From positions 62,001 to 126,000 of the forward strand of contig CAWFBW010000005.1 in assembly GCA_963814165.1 (NCBI GenBank): 64,000 nucleotides of DNA, given 5' to 3'. This DNA comes from DASRAA01 sp963814165. GTDB lineage: Bacteria > Acidobacteriota > Terriglobia > Terriglobales > Acidobacteriaceae. Below, in pieces: positions 52,750-63,127 of the stretch (position 1 is the stretch's first letter; every line of letters starts with the position of its first letter). A model generated the notes under the pieces. The model saw only the letters and a list, made by a program, of their open reading frames with translations, was not told the origin of the DNA and searched no databases. A program made the translations under genes and the position numbers.

Positions 52750-55614
52750 ATGAGACACCTTGTCACCTTCGCACTATGCGGATTGTCGATGTTGGTGCCG
52801 TTGCCGTCGGTGGCACAGGACAGCAGCGCGCCGAGTCCCAAGAAACAGGAAGCGATTGAAGTGCAGGCGTGTGCCCAGGCGGCGTTACAAGGGTTTCGCC
52901 CGATTGCGGACACGCGTACGCAGCGCTTCAACGGGAAAGTGACGTTGCTGACGGCATTGTGCCGCGGCGGCACCAAAGCGGTACAGTACCGCTATACGCC
53001 GTGGGTCGACTGGAGCAACTACTGGGGCACGGGCGACCTGTCGTCGCTGCCCAAGGGGTATTTTTCTACGTCGATACCGACATTTCGCGGCGTCACCGGA
53101 GCGTTGCTCGACCTGGAGTACCAACGCATCGAACTGATCCACTTCAACCTCTTCGACAACAACTTGACCTACCAGGACTATGTCGAGGGACGCGATGGGC
53201 GGGTGGGCGCGTCAATCAAAGTCTGGCCGCAGATGCGACTGCCGCAGAGCAGTCCGCACTACGCGGCGGTGGGCGGTGACGGCGAGCAGATTTGCAAGGG
53301 TGAAATGATTCGTGGGCGGACGCTGACTGGGATCTGCAATGACATTCGCAATCCGCTGATGGGCTCGACCGGCACGTCCTTTGCGCGCAACGTCGAGTTT
53401 GAAACCACGTTTCCCGACCTCGAACAGAACGAGCTGACGAAGAACCGGCATGGCGGACGCATCAACCTGATGACGCCGGACCCGCAGGTGATCAGCCGCA
53501 AGCTGTTTACACGGTTGCAGTCGCCCGGCAACGGCTGCAACCAGGGCTTTGGCTCACCGACGTTTTCCGCCGATGTGAACTGCGACTACCAGAAGGCGCC
53601 GTTCTTCAACGTGCTGGCGGCGTATTGGATCCAGTTCATGACGCACGACTGGTTCTCGCACATGGAGGAAGGCCACAACGCTCCCGCGATGATGAATGCT
53701 GGCTGCACCAGCGAGAAAATGAACGGCGTAGAGACTCCGCTCAGCGCCGATGACGAGAAGAAGCTGGGGTGCCGTCCTCAAGACCAGGTGGACACAGTGA
53801 TGGTGCAACAGAACTCGCCGCCGGGCACCTTCACCAGCGGTGGAAAGACGTACCTGACGCGCTCGCCCAAGACTTTCGCCAATACGAATACAGCGTGGTG
53901 GGACGCGTCGCAAATCTATGGCTACGACGAAATTTCAGTGCGGCGAGTGAAGCGCGATCCCAACGATCCCGCGAAATTGCTGCTCGTGGCGGTGCCGGGG
54001 CGACAAGGTGGATACCTTCCAGTGCTGAGTCCCGGCGATCCTTTTCCGCCGCAGTGGACGGGGCAGGAGTCGGCGGCGTTTCCCGACAACTGGACGATTG
54101 GGATGAGCTTTTACCACAATCTGTTTGCGCGCGAACACAACTCGTTCGTGGACGAGTTCCGCAAACAGGCGGCGCTAAAGCCGAATGCCGACAGCGGGCT
54201 GCGCAATCCGGCGGACCCGACGCGCGTGATTCGAAACAAGGATGTTTCGGCGGAAGAGTTGTATCAGGCGGCGCGTCTGGTGGTGTCAGCCGAGATCGCC
54301 AAGATCCACACGATTGAATGGACGCCACAACTGCTGTACGACGAACCGCTCTACAAGGGCATGAACGCGAACTGGAATGGGCTAATCGGCACGGGCGATC
54401 CGGATGCGTCGAAGGCGCTGGCGAATATCGTGGTTCATGGCTTCGGCAAGTCGAAGGACGCGACGAAGGCGGCGCAATGGTACTCGGTGTTTGCCTCGGG
54501 ACCGGGAATCTTCGGACTGGGCAGCAAGGTGCCGCGCTACAGTATCGCGAATCCCGACGACGTGAACGGCGGGGTCAACCACTTCGGGTCACCGTTCAAC
54601 TTTCCGGAGGAGTTCGTCACAGTGTACCGGTTGCATCCGCTGGTGCCGGATTTGATTGAAGTCCGCGATGTGGAGAAAGACCCCAACCAGATCGTGCAAA
54701 AGGTGGCGATCATCGAGACGTTTGAAGGCAAGGCGACCGACGCCATGCGCTCGCGCGGCATCGCGAACTGGGGCCTGAGCATGGGGCGCCAGCGCCTCGG
54801 GCTGCTGACGCTGCACAACTCCCCGGTGTTTTTGCAGAACATCAAGCTGCCGCGGTTCGACACGCCGACACAACAGGTGGACATTCCGGCACTGGACCTG
54901 ATTCGCGATCGCGAGCACGGCGTCCCGCGGTTTAACGAGTTCCGGCGGCAGTATGGGTTGCAGCAGCTCACCAGCTACGACGATTTCGCGGACCGGCGCT
55001 TGCCGCTCGACTCCCCGGCGCGCAAACAGCAGGAGGAGACAATCGCGCAACTGCGCGAGGTTTACGGCACACACGTTTGCGACGCGTCGAAGGTAATTAC
55101 CGACGCGCAGGTCAACAATGACGGCTCGCCCATCAATGATTGCCTCGGGCATCCGAACGGTTCGGTGGTTGACAACATCGAGGACGTGGATACCGTGGTG
55201 GGATGGCTGGCGGAATATACGCGCCCGCACGGGTTCGCCATCTCGGAGACGCAGTTCGTGGTGTTCATCCTGAATGCCTCGCGCCGCCTGTTCAGCGATC
55301 GGTTCTTTACGTCGAGTTTCCGGCCGGAGTTCTACACGCAATTCGGTGTGGACTGGGTGAATAACAATGGGCCGGGGCCGATCATGATGGAAGTGGGCAA
55401 GCCCAACGGACACACGCAGCCAGTGTCGCCGCTGAAGCGGGTGCTCATGCGGAACATTCCCGAGCTTCGACCGCAATTGCAGAACGTGGTCAACGTGTTC
55501 GATCCGTGGGCACGCGATCGCGGAGAGTACTATTCGCTGGACTGGGTGGCGCGTCCGGAGACGGCGAGCGATCCTGCGTTTCAGCAGCAGTGGCGTGGCG
55601 CGCGATGCCGCTAG
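52750..55614 (+). CDS. Animal-type haem peroxidase, exported
   Basis: 954 residues from ATG 52750 (MRHLVTFALCGLSMLVPLPS, then VAQ, a signal peptide). The peroxidase domain has the distal His in WIQFMTHDWFSHMEEGH, then ANTNTAWWDASQIYGYDE, SFYHNLFAREHNSFVDEF with the proximal-side region, and ARLVVSAEIAKIHTIEWTPQ. The N-terminal ~270 residues are extra. Family members (peroxidasin, myeloperoxidase, bacterial peroxicins) use H2O2 to oxidise halides or organic substrates. Being exported, it may act in defence, cross-linking or natural-product turnover. The stop shares a CTAG with the convergent glycosyltransferase gene. The frame upstream to 52672 is not likely translated. Confidence 0.88.
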   Translation: MRHLVTFALCGLSMLVPLPSVAQDSSAPSPKKQEAIEVQACAQAALQGFRPIADTRTQRFNGKVTLLTALCRGGTKAVQYRYTPWVDWSNYWGTGDLSSLPKGYFSTSIPTFRGVTGALLDLEYQRIELIHFNLFDNNLTYQDYVEGRDGRVGASIKVWPQMRLPQSSPHYAAVGGDGEQICKGEMIRGRTLTGICNDIRNPLMGSTGTSFARNVEFETTFPDLEQNELTKNRHGGRINLMTPDPQVISRKLFTRLQSPGNGCNQGFGSPTFSADVNCDYQKAPFFNVLAAYWIQFMTHDWFSHMEEGHNAPAMMNAGCTSEKMNGVETPLSADDEKKLGCRPQDQVDTVMVQQNSPPGTFTSGGKTYLTRSPKTFANTNTAWWDASQIYGYDEISVRRVKRDPNDPAKLLLVAVPGRQGGYLPVLSPGDPFPPQWTGQESAAFPDNWTIGMSFYHNLFAREHNSFVDEFRKQAALKPNADSGLRNPADPTRVIRNKDVSAEELYQAARLVVSAEIAKIHTIEWTPQLLYDEPLYKGMNANWNGLIGTGDPDASKALANIVVHGFGKSKDATKAAQWYSVFASGPGIFGLGSKVPRYSIANPDDVNGGVNHFGSPFNFPEEFVTVYRLHPLVPDLIEVRDVEKDPNQIVQKVAIIETFEGKATDAMRSRGIANWGLSMGRQRLGLLTLHNSPVFLQNIKLPRFDTPTQQVDIPALDLIRDREHGVPRFNEFRRQYGLQQLTSYDDFADRRLPLDSPARKQQEETIAQLREVYGTHVCDASKVITDAQVNNDGSPINDCLGHPNGSVVDNIEDVDTVVGWLAEYTRPHGFAISETQFVVFILNASRRLFSDRFFTSSFRPEFYTQFGVDWVNNNGPGPIMMEVGKPNGHTQPVSPLKRVLMRNIPELRPQLQNVVNVFDPWARDRGEYYSLDWVARPETASDPAFQQQWRGARCR

Positions 55615-56794
55615 GGCTTGTTCTCTGGTTGATGAGTCAACAGCGTGTCTGTGACATCATGCGCAACGCGGGTGGGCTTCCACAGGCGCTCGGGGGGAAC
55701 GAAGAAGACCAGCACGGATGCCAGCGACGCGGCATTCAGCAGAACAAAGCTGCGTGCCGGAGAAGAAATGCGTCGCACGATGAACTTTGCAGGCAGCACC
55801 AGGTCGAATGCTGCGAGGGCGAGCACCACGACGGCGAGGCACCAGCAACGCCGATCGAATCCATCCGCCCGGCAGTGCAAGCACGGCGCCGATTCCGAGC
55901 AGGATCAACCAGGGAAGCACGACCCGTCCGAACTTGTGCGGCAGAAAATGCATGCGCATGCGGTTGGCCGAGCTGAAAAGTTGCGGCATCCGCGCGTGCG
56001 CTTGCCACACACCCGCCAGCGTTCGCAGCTTGCGGCGAAACTCTCCGCCCTTGATCAAGCCGTAATCAAATGCCAAAGCGTCAATGTCAATCACGACGCG
56101 ATAGCCGCGAAAGAAGGCATGCAAGGGAATCACGATGTCGTCGCCGAGCGTGTCGGGCGGAATGGGCTCGGCGAGCGAGCGGCGCAGGGCGTAGATGCAG
56201 CCCGTGGTGTTGAAGATGGAGTCGATCAGCGAATGTTGCTGGCGGGCCCAGATTTCATACCGCCAATAAACGTCAATGTCGGCGGCCTCGCCGACGCGGT
56301 CGGAGTGGACAAAGCGCAACTCGCCGGTGACGGCGCCAACGGACTTGTCTGCGAAATTCGCAACCAGGTGCCGCAGCGCCTGCGAGTCGATACATCTGCC
56401 GCACGTCGGCGAAGAGCAGCAGCTCTCCCCTGGCGTGTTGCATGGCTACGTTGAGCGCGGCGGGTTTCCCGGCGTGCGGCGTGCGCACCAGGCGCACGTT
56501 GCGAGCGGCGTAGGACTCGACGATGCCGTCGGTGGCGTCGGTCGATCCGTCAGAAACGACGATGATGTCCAGCAATTCGGCCGGGTAGTCGAGCGCCAGC
56601 AGATTGTCGAGCTTGCGGGCGATGAAAGCCTCGCCGTTGTAAACCGCAAGCAGCACGGAAACCGTGGTCCGGAATTCCAGGTCCTTGGCGATGGAAGGGC
56701 CGAAACTTCGCCAGGAACGAAGCAGCAGCGGGTAGCCCACCAGAATGTATAGGCTCAGCAGCACTGCGGCAGTCAAAATCAGAGATGCAATCAT
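55611..56794 (-). pseudogene. Family 2 glycosyltransferase, membrane-bound, two frameshifts
   Basis: From ATG 56794: a membrane segment (SLILTAAVLLSLYILVGYPL), then a GT2 catalytic domain (VSVLLAVYNGEAFIARKLDN, DIIVVSDGSTDATDGIV, ARGELLLFADVRQM). One extra base at about 56391 breaks the frame; with it removed the sequence continues IDSQALRHLVANFADKSVGA into FVHSDRVGEAADIDVYWRYE. A second extra base at 55848-55849 shifts the end; the corrected C-terminus (LAVVVLALAAFDLVLPAKFI) adds membrane spans and stops at 55611. The corrected protein has about 394 residues. It lies 73 bp after the flippase gene on the same strand. It likely builds an exported polysaccharide. Indel errors are as likely as decay. 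Confidence 0.8.
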
Positions 56795-56867
56795 CGATGG
56801 ACCCGGCGGGAGCGTGCGCAGTCAGGATAGCACGCGAAAGATTACGAAGTAGTAAACAGGGCGACGC

Positions 56868-58424
56868 CTAACTCTCGGGGGAAATAAGCGGGTCGAGTTG
56901 GGCTGCGGCCTTCGTGGCCTGCGCGGGACGTGGCAGACGATGCCCGAGCTGCTGCGCGAAGCGGTAGCTGGTGCCCTCCAGCACAGACGCCAATTCGCCC
57001 AACACTACCGGCTTGCGCCACAGCACGAGTCCCACATACACGCCGATTCCCAGGGCGACGGTGCTCCCCAGTTCCACGAAGGGGTTGGCGAGCCTCATGA
57101 GGTAGAGAGCGTAGCGCCAGGCGCCACAGCATGCAGTCATGGCGAGGCTGATCCAGACGGTGGGCCACAAAGTGCGCAGAAACGTCCAGCCGGAAAGTTC
57201 GATCAGGCGAAAGGGGATGAGGAATGATGGCACCATCAGAACGGTCCACACGATGGCATAACAGGTGGCGACGCCCATGATGCCCCAGCGCAGTCCGACG
57301 GCGAACGACAGCACATAAAAGACACTGGCGAACATCATCCAGCGAAACTGGATATCGGTGCGGCCCTGGGTGTTGTAGATCAGGCCGATGGTCGCGTAGA
57401 TGGATTGGGCCGCGCCTAGCGGCGCAAATACCATCAGCAACGGGGCCACTGGCGCCCAGCGAGCTCCGAGCACCACGCGCACGAAAGACGGGGCGGTGAT
57501 CCCCAGCCCGAGCATGAGGGGAACCGTGACCAGCGCGACCAGAGCGGAGACCCGCAGATACGTGGCGCGAACGCGGGCATGATCGTCGTGAAATTTCGCC
57601 ATGGCGGGATACACCACCTGAGTGACCATCAGGGTGAAATTTTGCAGCGGATAGGTCATCAGCATGTAGCCCATCTGGTAAAAGCCCAGGGCGATGCTCC
57701 CAAGAAATTTCCCCACCAGCAGGTTGTCGGTGTTGCGCGAGAAGTAATTGAAGACGTGAAAGCCCGACAGGTTGAGTCCGAACTTGAGGATGCGCCTCGC
57801 GACGACCGGCTGGAAAACGAATCTCAGGCTTACCGGGGCAAGAATCCACACTCCGATCGCGGTGACCGACGCAATCGAAAGCGATCCCGCTACCAGGCTC
57901 CAGACCTTGCCGCCAAGTATCGCGACGGTGACTGCGACCAGCGTCCCGACGATCGCCGCCGTGGCCTGAACCAGCGCGAGCTTCTTGAACTCCATGCCGC
58001 GGTTCAGCAGGGCCGTTGGCACCACGCCGATTGCGCCCAGAAAAAAGGAGATCGAAAGCACGCGCAGCACGGGAATGATCTGCGGTTCGTGAAAGAACCG
58101 TGCAGCGGGCCATGCGCCGAGAATCACCAGGGAGGCGGCGATGCTTCCGATACCGCAGTTCATCCAGAACGCGGTAGAGGCGACCTCGTTCGACATTTCG
58201 CGTTCGCGGATGAGCGCCTGGCCGGTGCCCGCGTCGCGAATGGTTTCCAGCAGGCTGGTGACGAGGACGGCCATGGCGATGAGGCCGTAGGCTGCGGGCG
58301 GCACATGTCGCGCCAGCACCGAGACCGACACCACCTGCAGCACCTGGCGGGTGATCTGGAAGGCGCTGGTCCAGGCGACTCCGGCGGCGGTCCTCTGGGT
58401 CAGCGTTTGAGTCGAAGGTATCAT
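56868..58424 (-). CDS. Polysaccharide flippase (Wzx-like, MOP superfamily)
   Basis: 518 residues with about 14 hydrophobic segments. It starts TLTQRTAAGVAWTSAFQITR and shows RDAGTGQALIREREMSNEVA, ALLNRGMEFKKLALVQAT and YFSRNTDNLLVGKFLG, typical of lipopolysaccharide/exopolysaccharide exporters. These proteins flip undecaprenyl-linked glycans across the inner membrane. It is followed by a GT2 gene and lies near galU, so the three probably serve one surface polysaccharide. ATG 58424 begins the first cytoplasmic segment. The gene is intact. Confidence 0.9.
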   Translation of the reverse strand: MIPSTQTLTQRTAAGVAWTSAFQITRQVLQVVSVSVLARHVPPAAYGLIAMAVLVTSLLETIRDAGTGQALIREREMSNEVASTAFWMNCGIGSIAASLVILGAWPAARFFHEPQIIPVLRVLSISFFLGAIGVVPTALLNRGMEFKKLALVQATAAIVGTLVAVTVAILGGKVWSLVAGSLSIASVTAIGVWILAPVSLRFVFQPVVARRILKFGLNLSGFHVFNYFSRNTDNLLVGKFLGSIALGFYQMGYMLMTYPLQNFTLMVTQVVYPAMAKFHDDHARVRATYLRVSALVALVTVPLMLGLGITAPSFVRVVLGARWAPVAPLLMVFAPLGAAQSIYATIGLIYNTQGRTDIQFRWMMFASVFYVLSFAVGLRWGIMGVATCYAIVWTVLMVPSFLIPFRLIELSGWTFLRTLWPTVWISLAMTACCGAWRYALYLMRLANPFVELGSTVALGIGVYVGLVLWRKPVVLGELASVLEGTSYRFAQQLGHRLPRPAQATKAAAQLDPLISPES

Positions 58425-58936
58425 TCCGGTATCGGTTTTCGGGCGCCAGTTACAGGGTAAGCCCGGTCGTTATTGGACTGAGCGAAGAATTCAAAGTCTT
58501 ATCAACTTTATCGCCAAAATTCTAACAGTCACTGATATACGCATATTCCGATTCGATGGCAGGTGGCATGATCGATGCAAATCCGCGGGCAGATGAGCCG
58601 GATGAGGTAGACGTAATGTTCGAACGCTACTTCCACTATAACTTCGCAGCGCAGACCACTCGGCATGCCGGAAATCGCCGCCGTTCCATCTCGAACGCCG
58701 GTTGAATACGAATCGTGCCAGTGAGGATGTGCCCACCGACCGCACCGGCCTGGCTGTGGGACAACATGGCAACGCCAACGAAATTGAGACGATGGACGTA
58801 GCTGGGATCAATCAGAATTCGCATCGACTATGAGGACGTACCCCTCTGCCGCCCCCAATTGACAGGACGCAGAAGCGCTGCTCGTATACTAACATCCAGC
58901 GCGTTACCAATTGATTAACCAAAAGGAGTGTACGGA
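58425..58936. other. Intergenic region, no confident gene
   Basis: 512 bases. A 62-codon minus-strand frame at 58636-58824 (MRILIDPSYVHRLNFVGVAM) is conceivable but has no recognisable family. A TTGACA at 58859-58864 and TATACT at 58885-58890 are 20 bp apart, a weak promoter candidate for the gene at 58937. Confidence 0.4.
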
Positions 58937-59584
58937 TTGAGTTTTGCCGGAAAAGCAGTGCGTAAACTCCAATCATTGGGCAAGTTACCGTTCAATGAGG
59001 CCCCGCGGGATCGCGCGACCCTGGCCCAGGGAGAAATTCTGTTTCAGGGAGAAACCGAACACCCCGAACAGCAATGGCTCTACCACCCGGAATACCAGGA
59101 CCCGGCTGAACTCACCTTCGCCGACGGCGTGATGCATTTCGAGGTGAAGGCGGCCACCGCCGACGAGTGGGCCTACCTCTATCTGGATCCGCAGAAGTAC
59201 AACTGGACCAATTATTCGTGGCAGATGAAGTTCCGCCGCATGACCTCATTCCAGGAGTACGCCTTCAACTTTCGCTACCTCGATTTCGACAACCGCTACC
59301 GGTACCGTTTCGAAGACGACCTTCTGTTTTTCGATTCGAAGATTCGCGGCAAATGGGCGTGCCATGGGCGCGTGCCGTTTCCCATGGCGATGGGAGCGTG
59401 GTACGACCTGCGCATTGACACCCGCGGCGACCTCCACCGCTGCTACGTGAACGGCATGCTGATGATGGAGAACCGGCAGGGCGCAATCCCGCGAGGCTCG
59501 ATTTCGATCATCCTCTGGGAGATCGACAACGTCACCGACTGTGTCGCGGAGGTCGGACCGTCGATCGTGCGAAAGCTGGTGTAA
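58937..59584 (+). CDS. Hypothetical protein with concanavalin-like beta-sandwich character
   Basis: About 215 residues. An AAGGAG at 58923-58928 stands 8 bases before TTG 58937, which is therefore the likely start; the GTG at 58928 overlaps that site. After a short basic N-terminus (SFAGKAVRKLQSLGK) the protein is beta-rich with many aromatic residues (WLYHPEYQDPAELTFADGVM, FRYLDFDNRYRYRFEDDLLF, AWYDLRIDTRGDLHRCYVNG). The GAWYDLRIDTRG...CYVNG pattern resembles lectin-like sandwich domains of glycan-binding or DUF1080-type proteins. No signal peptide or catalytic residues are assigned. It lies between the flippase and galU, convergent with galU, so a link to polysaccharide is possible. Confidence 0.65.
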   Translation: MSFAGKAVRKLQSLGKLPFNEAPRDRATLAQGEILFQGETEHPEQQWLYHPEYQDPAELTFADGVMHFEVKAATADEWAYLYLDPQKYNWTNYSWQMKFRRMTSFQEYAFNFRYLDFDNRYRYRFEDDLLFFDSKIRGKWACHGRVPFPMAMGAWYDLRIDTRGDLHRCYVNGMLMMENRQGAIPRGSISIILWEIDNVTDCVAEVGPSIVRKLV

Positions 59585-59605
59585 CGCCTCGCACTGCTGA
59601 AGAAA

Positions 59606-60481
59606 TCAGAGCTTCAGGCTCTTCAGGTAAGCCCGGAAATCTCCGCCGAGGTCCTCGCGCTTCAGCGCAAATTCGACCGTAGCCTTCAGGAATCCCAGCT
59701 TGTCGCCCGCATCATGGCGTTTGCCCTCAAAGGTGAAGCCGTAGATTTTCTCTTTTTTAAGTAGTGCGCGCAGGCCATCGGTCAATTGCAGTTCACCGCC
59801 GCTTCCAGGCGTGATGCTGCTGAGCATCTCGAAGATTGCCGGTGTCAGGACGTAGCGCCCGATAATGGCAAGGTTTGATGGGGCGTCTTCGAACTTCGGC
59901 TTCTCTACCAGATCACGCACTTCAAACAGACGGTCATTGCCTGCGACCGGCTTGGCGTCTAGCACTCCGTACGCCGAGATGGCCGCGCCTTCCACAACCT
60001 GGGTGGCCAACACCGAGCATCCGGTTTCGTTATAGACATCGATCATCTGCTTCAGGCAAGGCACCGGCGCATCGATCACATCGTCGGGGAGGATAACGGC
60101 GAAGGGCTCGTCACCCACTAGTTCTTTTGCCATCAGCACGGCGTGGCCCAGGCCGAGGGCCTCTTTCTGGCGCACGTAGGCAATGTGGATCATGTCGGAG
60201 ATCTGCTGCACGATCTTCAACAGGTCGGTCTTGCCGCGGTCCTCCAGCATCCTCTCCAACTCGTAGCTGGTATCGAAGTGGTCTTCAATGGCGCTCTTCC
60301 CGCGGCCGGTGACCATGATGATCTGGTCGCAGCCGGAATGTAGAGCCTCCTCAACTCCGTACTGGATGATGGGCTTGTCGATCAGCGGCAGCATTTCTTT
60401 GGGCTGTGCCTTGGTAGCGGGAAGAAATCGAGTGCCCAATCCTGCAGCCGGGAAAACCGCCTTGCGAACTTTCATCGCCAT
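59606..60481 (-). CDS. galU: UTP-glucose-1-phosphate uridylyltransferase
   Basis: 291 residues. The nucleotidyltransferase signature KAVFPAAGLGTRFLPATKAQ, PKEMLPLIDKPIIQYGVEEA, the product site EPFAVILPDDVIDAP and the catalytic Lys in RDLVEKPKFEDAP match GalU. It makes UDP-glucose from UTP and glucose-1-phosphate for envelope glycans. Length is normal (290-300). Two Met codons at 60481 and 60475 are possible starts; the first has an AAAGG site 7 bases upstream. It starts 21 bp after the stop of the DUF885 gene on the same strand. Confidence 0.95.
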   Translation of the reverse strand: MAMKVRKAVFPAAGLGTRFLPATKAQPKEMLPLIDKPIIQYGVEEALHSGCDQIIMVTGRGKSAIEDHFDTSYELERMLEDRGKTDLLKIVQQISDMIHIAYVRQKEALGLGHAVLMAKELVGDEPFAVILPDDVIDAPVPCLKQMIDVYNETGCSVLATQVVEGAAISAYGVLDAKPVAGNDRLFEVRDLVEKPKFEDAPSNLAIIGRYVLTPAIFEMLSSITPGSGGELQLTDGLRALLKKEKIYGFTFEGKRHDAGDKLGFLKATVEFALKREDLGGDFRAYLKSLKL

Positions 60482-60502
60482 GATTGCCTTTCGCTTCGTC
60501 GC

Positions 60503-62249
60503 TTACAACGCCGGGCTGTCATTGCCCAGCATGATGCGCCGCACGATGGGAATCGGCGCCATGCCCTGTTTCATGAATTCGTCGTGGAACTGCTCCAGCG
60601 TAAAGCTCACTCCCATCTTCTGCTTGTAGTCAGAGCGCAGCTTCATGATCTGTAGCTTGCCCAGCGTGTACACCAGGTACGTCGGGTCGGAGGTGCCGCG
60701 CTGCGCCTCGCGTTCGGCAACGGCGGGGGTCTGGTGTCCCTCTTTGACAAAGAACTGTGTCCCCTGCGCCAGCGTCATCTTGCCGGTATGCATTTCAATG
60801 CCGACGATGTAGCGCGCGTCGCGCAGCAGTGCATCCTGCAGTTGTCCGATGCGCAGCTTGGGGTCGCCGTTGCCATAGCCTTCATCGAGCATCATCTGCT
60901 CGGTGTAGTGCGCCCAGCCTTCAATGTAGGTGCCGCACCCGATGAGCTTGCGCGTCTTCGACGGGTACTGCTTGGCCCACAGAAACTGCTCGTAGTGTCC
61001 CGGGTACGCTTCATGAATCGCGGTGCTGAGGATGGTGCCGCGGTTGAAACCTTCCATCCACGAACGGGTCTTCTCCGCCGTCCAAGTGGGCTCCGGCAGA
61101 GTCACGTTGAAGAATGCTTCCGTGGCCTTAGTCTCATAGGGACCGGGCGTTTCCATCGACGCGGACGACAATGCGCGCGCGAACGGCGGCGTCTCCTGCA
61201 CGATTGGCCGGATATCGGATGGGATCGTGATGATCTTCTTGTCCAGAATGAAGCCGATCAGGCTGTTGAACGTATCGCGGAAACTCTGCAGCAGCTGGTC
61301 CGGCTTGGGATGGTCCTGCTCCAGCGTTGCCAGCACTTGTTCTGGCGTTTTGGCCGGGTCGATCAGTGCCGCGACGCGTTTCAGTTCCGCCTGGTTCTTG
61401 TGCAGATCGTCATATCCAATCTGGAGCAGGCGGTCGAGCGGCATGTCAACCATGTCGTCATACAGAAGTTTCTTGCGGTATAACTCCGGGCCGAGCCTGT
61501 AATCACCCTTGGAAATCGGCAGCAAGTCCTGCTTCAGGAATTTCTGGTACTGCTCGAGCGCGGTGATGACGGCGTCGTTCGACGTCTTGAACTGCGCCAG
61601 CAACGCCGCGTCGGTGACACGACTTGAAGGCCTCGGGAACGTCTTTCTGAAAGAAGCTGATGATGCCGGGCAACTGCTCGAGTGCGACCTCGGTATAAAC
61701 ACGGGGCGGGTTCTTCAGGTTCACCTTGGCGTCGCGAAGGTTGCCGGGGATCTGCTGTTCGCGCGCGATCGCCGACTTCAAACGATCGGCCACGGGCGCA
61801 AAGTTGCGGCTCATCAGCAAGTAGACGCTGGAGCTTCCCGTGCTGCTGTAGATGTCGGGGTTCTTTTGCCACATGCGAATCTCGTGCAGTTCCAGGATGC
61901 GCGCATTGATCGCATTGGAGATCAGCTTCAGGTCGATTCGCTGTTCTTCGTTCAGGAACTCGGTGTGCGCATAGCCAGCCTCTTGCTTGGCCTCCACCAG
62001 AAACGACAACTCGGCATCGCGCGACTTTTGCGAGAAATTCTCCAGTTGATTGTCGTATTGGTGGAATCCCGCGTAGGTCGCCTCGGTGGGATGGAAGTGG
62101 AAGTAGCGGTTGAAGTACTGGTCCACGATTCCGTTGAACTCCGCCGTGGCGATGGCCTGGGGATTGGGCGGAGTCGGATTGGAGTTTTGCGCGGACACTG
62201 TCGGCACGGAAACTAATAGCGATAGCAGAACAACCACGGCAAACTTCAT
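60503..62249 (-). pseudogene. DUF885 family exported protein, one frameshift
   Basis: From ATG 62249 a signal peptide (MKFAVVVLLSLLVSVPTVSA) and an N-terminal half (DQYFNRYFHFHPTEATYAGF, LPGIISFFQKDVPEAFK) read well to about 61625. One extra base near 61622 shifts the frame; the rest continues as RVTDAALLAQFKTSNDAVIT to GNDSPAL at 60503, giving about 582 residues. The C-terminal half has HEAYPGHYEQFLWAKQ, the HExxPGH motif of DUF885, thought to be a zinc metallopeptidase-like centre, and GTYIEGWAHYTEQMML. It is probably periplasmic. The start in the downstream frame (61702) is an artefact of the shift. Substrate unknown. Confidence 0.85.
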
Positions 62250-62377
62250 TTGGCAGTAACCTTCAGGACCTGTCGAACATGTTACCGCACTCAAACGTGG
62301 GCCACGCATAGTTGCCACGCCAGGTTATGCAAGTGCGCCGGATGTTGACGGGTCCCTGCGGCCGCGGCCCTGCCAAG

Positions 62378-63127
62378 TCAGATCTCGCTCATGCCGCCAT
62401 CGATGATGAGCTCACTGCCGACGGCGTACGCCGATTCGTCAGACGCGAAGTACACGACGGCACTGGCGAATTCGGCTGCAGTGCCGAAGCGTTTGGCAGG
62501 AACCTGTTGTTGCAGGGCGGCAGAAGCGGACTTGAGTTGCTCGTTCGATAGGCCGAGCTTGCTATACAGCGGAGTTGCAATCGGGCCGGCACTGACGACG
62601 TTCAAGCGAATCCCTCGCGAGATGAGTTCGCCGGAAAGCGTGCGAGCCAGGGAAATCAGCCCGGCCTTCGCTGCCGCGTAAACGCTCGTGTTTGGCATGC
62701 CGATATGCGCGTTCACCGAGCCATTCAGAACGATAGCCGCAGTAGAGGCAAATACAGGCAACAGCGCTTGTATTAGGAAGTAGGGTCCCTTGAGGATGGT
62801 CGAGAGCGAGCGATCGAAGCCTGCTTCATCAAACTGCTCCATAGGCCGCAAGTCGGCCAACCCGGCATTGATGAAAAGCACATCGAGTCCGCCAAACGTT
62901 TGCCGAACCGCGTCTGCGACTTTTTTCTGCGCGGTGGCGTCGCCGGCGTCTGAGGTGATCGCCAATACGTCGCCGTCCAGTTCCTTGCGTGCCGCTTCCA
63001 GCGTGACCGGGTCTCTCCCGGTGATGGCGACGCGCGCTCCTTCGCGAAGGAACTGGCGTGCCGTTTCCAAGCCGATGCCCGAACTTCCACCCGTAATCAG
63101 CGCGCGTTTTCCTCGTAGCCGGTCCAT
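62378..63127 (-). CDS. Short-chain dehydrogenase/reductase (SDR)
   Basis: 249 residues from ATG 63127, with GGAGG 6 bases upstream; the GTG at 63133 overlaps that site less well. The classical SDR pattern is complete: cofactor loop ALITGGSSGIGLETAR, NAG in LFINAGLADL, the catalytic Ser in VLNGSVNAH and Tyr-x3-Lys in SVYAAAKAGL. ITGRD after the second strand (Arg) suggests NADP(H). It ends with GSELIIDGGMSEI, usual for the family. The substrate is unknown. It is a single gene. Confidence 0.92.
   Translation of the reverse strand: MDRLRGKRALITGGSSGIGLETARQFLREGARVAITGRDPVTLEAARKELDGDVLAITSDAGDATAQKKVADAVRQTFGGLDVLFINAGLADLRPMEQFDEAGFDRSLSTILKGPYFLIQALLPVFASTAAIVLNGSVNAHIGMPNTSVYAAAKAGLISLARTLSGELISRGIRLNVVSAGPIATPLYSKLGLSNEQLKSASAALQQQVPAKRFGTAAEFASAVVYFASDESAYAVGSELIIDGGMSEI

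Noticed and set aside
58636..58824. 62-codon minus-strand gene
   Set aside because: An ATG is present, but there is no good ribosome-binding site and no recognisable domain, so it is described only as part of the intergenic region.
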